Shown piece by piece: positions 59,285 to 64,000 of a stretch of DNA of 64,000 bases (position 1 is its first letter; each line of letters starts with the position of its first letter). The DNA comes from Loxodes magnus (taxonomy: Eukaryota; Ciliophora; Karyorelictea; Loxodida; Loxodidae): the NCBI GenBank assembly GCA_946699065.1, contig CAMPDV010001784.1, positions 1 to 64,000 on the forward strand, written 5' to 3'. The position numbers were made by a program, and so were the translations under genes. The notes beneath the pieces were generated by a model. The model did not search any database, was not told the origin of the DNA, and worked only from the letters and a program-made list of their open reading frames with translations.

Positions 59285-60090
59285 AAAAGTATTAAGAAAA
59301 GTGAGAAAGTAAAGTAAGGAAAGAAGATAGAATTACAGCTTTTAGAATTACTAAAACTTAGAGATAAAAAGAAGTTATAAGTATTTAGAAAAGTGAAGAA
59401 GTGAAGTAAGGAAAGAAGATAGAATTACAGCTTTTAGAGTTACTTAAACTTAGAGATAAAAAGAAGTTATAAGTATTTAGAAAAGTGAGGAAGTAAAGTA
59501 AGAAAAGAAGATAGAATTACAGCTTTTAGAGTTACTAAAACTTAGAGATAAAAAGAAGTTATAAGTATTTAGAAAAGTGAGAAAGTAAAGTAAGGAAAGA
59601 AGATAGAATTACAGTTTTAATGAGTATGCTTTGAGAAGTTATAAGTATTTAGAAAAGTGAGGAAGTAAAGTAAGAAAAGAAGATAGAATTTCAGTTTTAA
59701 GGAGTATGCTTTGAGAAGTAATAAGTATTTTGAAAAGTGAAGAAGTGAAGTAAGAAAAGAAGATAGAATTTCAGTTTTAAGGAGGATGCTTTGAGAAGTA
59801 AAAAGTATTAAGAAAAGTGAAGAAGTAAAGTAAGAAAAGAAGATAGAATTTCAGTTTTAAGGAGTATGCTTTGAGAAGTAATAAGTATTTAGAAAAGTGA
59901 GGAAGTAAAGTAAGAAAAGAAGATAGAATTTCAGTTTTAAGGAGTATGCTTTGAGAAGTAAAAAGTATTAAGAAAATTGAAGAAGTAAAGTAAGAAAAGA
60001 AGATAGAATTTCAGCTTTTGGAGTTACTAAAACTTAGAGATAAAAAGAAGTTATAAGTATTTAGAAAAGTGAGAAAGTAAAGTAAAGAAA
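59285..60090 (+). repeat. 1744-bp-offset duplication, copy 2
   Basis: Right-hand partner of 57540-58345. It ends at about 60090, where the next duplication copy (60098 onward) begins. The unit at the join keeps the GTAAAGTAAAGAAAG tail of its left source and the TTTTAATGAG head of its right source, which shows where the two blocks meet. Confidence 0.8.
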
Positions 60091-60097
60091 GAAGATA

Positions 60098-63000
60098 GAA
60101 TTTCAGTTTTAATGAGTATGCTTTGAGAAGTAAAAAGTATTTAGAAAAGTGAAGAAGTAAAGTAAGAAAAGAAGATAGAATTTCAGTTTTAAGGAGTATG
60201 CTTTGAGAAGTAATAAGTATTTTGAAAAGTGAAGAAGTGAAGTAAGGAAAGAAGAAAGAATTACAGCTTTTAGAGTTACTAAAACTTAGAGATAAAAAGA
60301 AGTAATAAGTATTTAGAAAAGTGAGGAAGTAAAGTAAGGAAAGAAGATAGAATTTCAGTTTTAATGAGTATGCTTTGAGAAGTAAAAAGTATTAAGAAAA
60401 GGGAAGAAGTAAAGTAAGAAAAGAAGATAGAATTTCAGTTTTAAGGAGTATGCTTTGAGAAGTAATAAGTATTTTGAAAAGTGAAGAAGTGAAGTAAGAA
60501 AACATGATAGAATTACAGCTTTTAGAAGTATGCTTTGAGAAGTAATAAGTATTTTGAAAAGTGAAGAAGTGCAGTAAGGAAACATGATTGAATTACAGCT
60601 TTTAGAGTTACTAAAACTTAAGGATAAAAAGAAGTTATAAGTATTTAGAAAAGCGAGGAAATAAAGTAAGGAAAGAAGTTAGAATTACAGCTTTTAGAGT
60701 TACTAAAACTTAGAGATAAAAAGAAGTTATAAGTATTTAGAAAAGTGAGGAAGTAAAGTAAGGAAACATGATAGAATTACAGCTTTTAGAGTTACTAAAA
60801 CTTAGAGATAAAAAGAAGTAATAAGTATTTTGAAAAGTGAAGAAGTGAAGTAAGGAAAGAAGATAGAATTACAGCTTTTAGAGTTACTAAAACTTAGAGA
60901 TAAAAAGAAGTTATACGTATTTAGAAAGAAAGGAAGTAAAGTAAGGAAAGAAGTTAGAATTACAGCTTTTAGAGTTACTAAAACTTAGAGATAAAAAGAA
61001 GTTATACGTATTTAGAAAGAAAGGAAGTAAAGTAAGGAAAGAAGTTAGAATTACAGCTTTTAGAGTTACTAAAACTTAGAGATAAAAAGAAGTTATACGT
61101 ATTTAGAAAGAAAGGAAGTAAAGTAAGGAAAGAAGTTAGAATTACAGCTTTTAGAGTTACTAAAACTTAGAGATAAAAAGAAGTAATAAGTATTTAGAAA
61201 AGTGAGAAAGTAAAGTAAGGAAAGAAGATAGAATTACAGCTTTTAGAGTTACTAAAACTTAGAGATAAAAAGAAGTTATAAGTATTTAGAAAAGTGAGGA
61301 AGTAAAGTAAGGAAAGAAGATAGAATTACAGCTTTTAGAGTTACTAAAACTTAGTGATAAAAAGAAGTTATAAGTATTTTGAAAAGTGAGAAAGTAAAGT
61401 AAGGAAAGAAGATAGAATTACAGCTTTTAGAGTTACTAAAACTTAGAGATAAATAGAAGTTATAAGTATTTAGAAAAGTGAGGAAGTAAAGTAAGGAAAG
61501 AAGATAGAATTACAGTTTTTAGAGTTACTTAAACTTAGAGATAAAAAGAAGTTTCAAGTATTTTGAAAAGTGAAGAAGTAAAGTAAGAAAAGAAGATAGA
61601 ATTTCAGTTTTAAGGAGTATGCTTTGAGAAGTTATAAGTATTTAGAAAAGTGAGGAAGTAAAGTAAGAAAAGAAGATAGAATTACAGCTTTTAGAGTTGA
61701 TAAAACTTAGAGATAAAAAGAAGTTATAAGTATTTAGAAAAGTGAGAAAGTAAAGTAAAGAAAGAAGATAGAATTACAGCATTTAGAGTTACTAAAACTT
61801 AGAGATAAAAAGAAGTTATACGTATTTAGAAAAGTGAGAAAGTAAAGTAAGGAAATAAGATAGAATTACAGCTTTTAGAGTTACTAAAACTCAGAGATAA
61901 AAAGAAGTTATAAGTATTTAGAAAAGTGAGAAAGTAAAGTAAGGAAAGAAGATAGAATTACAGCTTTTAGAGTTACTTAAACTTAGAGATAAAAAGAAGT
62001 AATAAGTATTTAGAAAAGTGAGGAAGTAAAGTAAGAAAAAAAGATAGACTTACAGCTTTTAGAGTTACTTAAACTTAGAGATAAAAAGAAGTTATAAGTA
62101 TTTAGAAAAGTGAGAAAGTAAAGTAAGGAAAGAAGATAGAATTACAGCTTTTAGAATTACTAAAACTTAGAGATAAAAAGAAGTTATAAGTATTTAGAAA
62201 AGTGAAGAAGTGAAGTAAGGAAAGAAGATAGAATTACAGCTTTTAGAGTTACTTAAACTTAGAGATAAAAAGAAGTTATAAGTATTTAGAAAAGTGAGGA
62301 AGTAAAGTAAGAAAAGAAGATAGAATTACAGCTTTTAGAGTTACTAAAACTTAGAGATAAAAAGAAGTTATAAGTATTTAGAAAAGTGAGAAAGTAAAGT
62401 AAGGAAAGAAGATAGAATTACAGTTTTAATGAGTATGCTTTGAGAAGTTATAAGTATTTAGAAAAGTGAGAAAGTAAAGTAAGAAAAGAAGATAGAATTT
62501 CAGTTTTAAGGAGTATGCTTTGAGAAGTAATAAGTATTTTGAAAAGTGAAGAAGTGAAGTAAGAAAAGAAGATAGAATTTCAGTTTTAAGGAGGATGCTT
62601 TGAGAAGTAAAAAGTATTAAGAAAAGTGAAGAAGTAAAGTAAGAAAAGAAGATAGAATTTCAGTTTTAAGGAGTATGCTTTGAGAAGTAATAAGTATTTA
62701 GAAAAGTGAGGAAGTAAAGTAAGAAAAGAAGATAGAATTTCAGTTTTAAGGAGTATGCTTTGAGAAGTAAAAAGTATTAAGAAAATTGAAGAAGTAAAGT
62801 AAGAAAAGAAGATAGAATTTCAGCTTTTGGAGTTACTAAAACTTAGAGATAAAAAGAAGTTATAAGTATTTAGAAAAGTGAGAAAGTAAAGTAAAGAAAG
62901 AAGATAGAATTACAGCTTTTAGAGTTACTAAAACTTAGAGATAAAAAGAAGTTATAAGTATTTAGAAAAGTGAGGAAGTAAAGTAAAGAAAGAAGATAGA

Positions 63001-64000
63001 ATTACAGCTTTTAGAGTTACTTAAACTTAGAGATAAAAAGAAGTTATAAGTATTTAGAAAAGTGAGGAAATAAAGTAAGAAAAGAAGATAGAATTTCAGT
63101 TTTAAGGAGTATGCTTTGAGAAGTAATAAGTATTAAGAAAATTGAAGAAGTAAAGTAAGAAAAGAAGATAGAATTTCAGCTTTTGGAGTTACTAAAACTT
63201 AGAGATAAAAAGAAGTTATAAGAATTTAGAAAAGTGAGAAAGTAAAGTAAAGAAAGAAGATAGAATTACAGCTTTTAGAGTTACTAAAACTTAGAGATAA
63301 AAAGAAGTAATAAGTATTTTGAAAAGTGAAGAAGTGAAGTAAGAAAAGAAGATAAAATTTCAGTTTTAAGGAGTATGCTTTGAGAAGTAAAAAGTATTAA
63401 GAAAATTGAAGAAGTAAAGTAAGAAAAGAAGATAGAATTTCAGCTTTTGGAGTTACTAAAACTTAGAGATAAAAAGAAGTTATAAGTATTTAGAAAAGTG
63501 AGAAAGTAAAGTAAAGAAAGAAGATAGAATTACAGCTTTTAGAGTTACTAAAACTTAGAGATAAAAAGAAGTTATACGTATTTAGAAAAGTGAGAAAGTA
63601 AAGTAAGGAAAGAAGATAGAATTACAGCTTTTAGAGTTACTTAAACTTAGAGATAAAAAGAAGTTATAAGTATTTAGAAAAGTGAGGAAATAAAGTAAGA
63701 AAAGAAGATAGATCTTCAGTTTTAAGGAGTATGCTTTGAGAAGTAAAAAGTATTAAGAAAAGTGAGAAAGTAAAGTAAGGAAAGAAGATAGAATTACAGC
63801 TTTTAGAATTACTAAAACTTAGAGATAAAAAGAAGTTATAAGTATTTAGAAAAGTGAAGAAGTGAAGTAAGGAAAGAAGATAGAATTACAGCTTTTAGAG
63901 TTACTTAAACTTAGAGATAAAAAGAAGTTATAAGTATTTAGAAAAGTGAGGAAGTAAAGTAAGAAAAGAAGATAGAATTACAGCTTTTAGAGTTACTAAA
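60098..64000 (+). repeat. About 4552-bp higher-order repeat, copy 2 (cut by window edge)
   Basis: Partner of 55546-59539. It has five A where the other copy has the single-base deletion, so it descends from the undeleted form or predates the deletion. It lacks one 92-bp monomer near 63.33 kb. It still matches at the last base of the window, so the copy continues to the right. Confidence 0.9.

Larger units (their letters stand above)
55546..59539 (+). repeat. About 4552-bp higher-order repeat, copy 1
   Basis: Matches 60098-64000. The offset is 4552 at the left (TTTTAATGAG head 55551/60103; GCGAGGAAATAAAG 56101/60653), 4553 after the single-base deletion near 56990, and 4461 after about 58.8-58.9 kb, where this copy has one extra 92-bp unit (GATAAAATTTCAG at 58890/63351). 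AGATCT at 59249 pairs with 63710. Confidence 0.9.
1..64000 (+). repeat. Uninterrupted two-monomer satellite array (92/91-bp class A and 80-bp class B)
   Basis: The head motif GAAGATAGAATT or a close variant recurs every 92, 91, 80 or occasionally 79 or 82 bp from the first line to the last. For example it lies at 95, 187 and 279 (steps of 92), at 648 and 739 (step of 91), and at 1805 and 1885 (step of 80). All copies have the same orientation; I saw no inverted monomer. I saw no unique sequence, transposon, microsatellite or gene anywhere. Consensus G+C is about 26-28%. Tandem satellites of this scale are typical of eukaryotic heterochromatin; assignment to a centromere, pericentromere or sex chromosome is inference. 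I do not recognise the family. Both array ends lie outside the window, so the full array is longer than 64 kb. Confidence 0.98.

Noticed and set aside
19620-60670. AATAAA polyadenylation signals in the GCGAGGAAATAAAG variant
   Set aside because: The hexamer arises from single-base changes in the tail and has no gene or GU-rich element around it. Chance in A-rich DNA.
17741-61000. Minus-strand open frames of 74 and 94 codons recurring at 17741, 19334, 20260, 21730, 29066, 29146, 30072, 31700, 33329, 50452, 55809 and 60361
   Set aside because: They lie wholly inside satellite and recur only because the DNA is duplicated. The monomer lengths 92, 91 and 80 are not multiples of three, so the frame shifts at each unit. 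The predicted peptides are low-complexity Leu/Phe/Ser/Tyr strings, as expected from the reverse of an A/G-rich repeat. I saw no ribosome-binding, promoter or domain evidence.
1-64000. CRISPR array
   Set aside because: The regular spacing of a common head motif could suggest repeats and spacers, but the segments between heads are themselves repeated, not unique, and there are no cas genes.
1-64000. Repetitive surface-protein or silk-like coding region
   Set aside because: No frame stays open beyond about 94 codons on either strand, stops are dense on the plus strand (TAG, TAA, TGA in every monomer), and the unit lengths break frame.
1-64000. CENP-B box
   Set aside because: I looked for a TTCG....CGGGA-like motif. 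C and CpG are too rare, and no monomer class has anything close.
1-64000. Telomeric or subtelomeric short repeats
   Set aside because: No TTAGGG, TTAGG, TTTAGGG or TTGGGG runs; TTTAGAG and TTAGAG in the monomer are single, not tandem.

Overview
The whole 64 kb window is one uninterrupted block of satellite DNA. I found no protein-coding gene, RNA gene, transposon, CRISPR array or unique sequence in it, and neither edge of the array falls inside the window. Every monomer lies in the same orientation (head to tail), at roughly 700-750 monomers. A simple AT-rich satellite of this length, layered into higher-order repeats, points to a eukaryotic heterochromatic locus such as a pericentromere, centromere or sex-chromosome block. 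I do not recognise the satellite family and cannot name the organism.

Two monomer classes are intermixed. Class A is 92 bp, with a 91-bp subclass A2. Class B is 80 bp. They share a 16-bp head (GAAGATAGAATTWCAG) and a 44-bp tail (starting GAAGTTATAAGTATTT or a close variant) and differ in the central core: 32 bp in A, 20 bp in B. Heads, cores and tails occur in several combinations, and 79-, 80- and 82-bp variants and chimeras are present. Hand-counted consensus composition is A 49%, T 25%, G 22%, C 4% for class A and A 44%, T 29%, G 25%, C 2.5% for class B. The given strand is therefore about 70% purine and extremely poor in C.

Layout: 1-8.9 kb is an A-dominated mixture with B clusters, local duplications (offsets 2121 and 1765 bp) and three BBBA units of about 332 bp. 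From 8.9 to 17.5 kb there are tandem higher-order repeats with periods 2852, 952 and 996 bp. From 18 to 24.4 kb there is a 2.4-kb duplication. The segment 24.4-29.3 kb recurs almost unchanged at 35.9-40.8 kb (offset 11,568 bp). Between these copies lie 1628-bp tandem units that also resemble 19-24 kb. From 40.9 to 45.5 kb the array is B-rich, with 1360- and 412-bp repeats. From 45.9 to 64 kb there are nested tandem repeats of 1343, 5357, 1744 and about 4552 bp; the last copy runs off the right edge.

No genes act together here. The content of the window is its record of satellite evolution: module exchange, unequal crossing-over, monomer-unit insertion and deletion, and recent kilobase-scale duplication. 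Block boundaries were read by eye from shared rare variants and are good to about 50 bp. Copy identities were spot-checked, not aligned in full.
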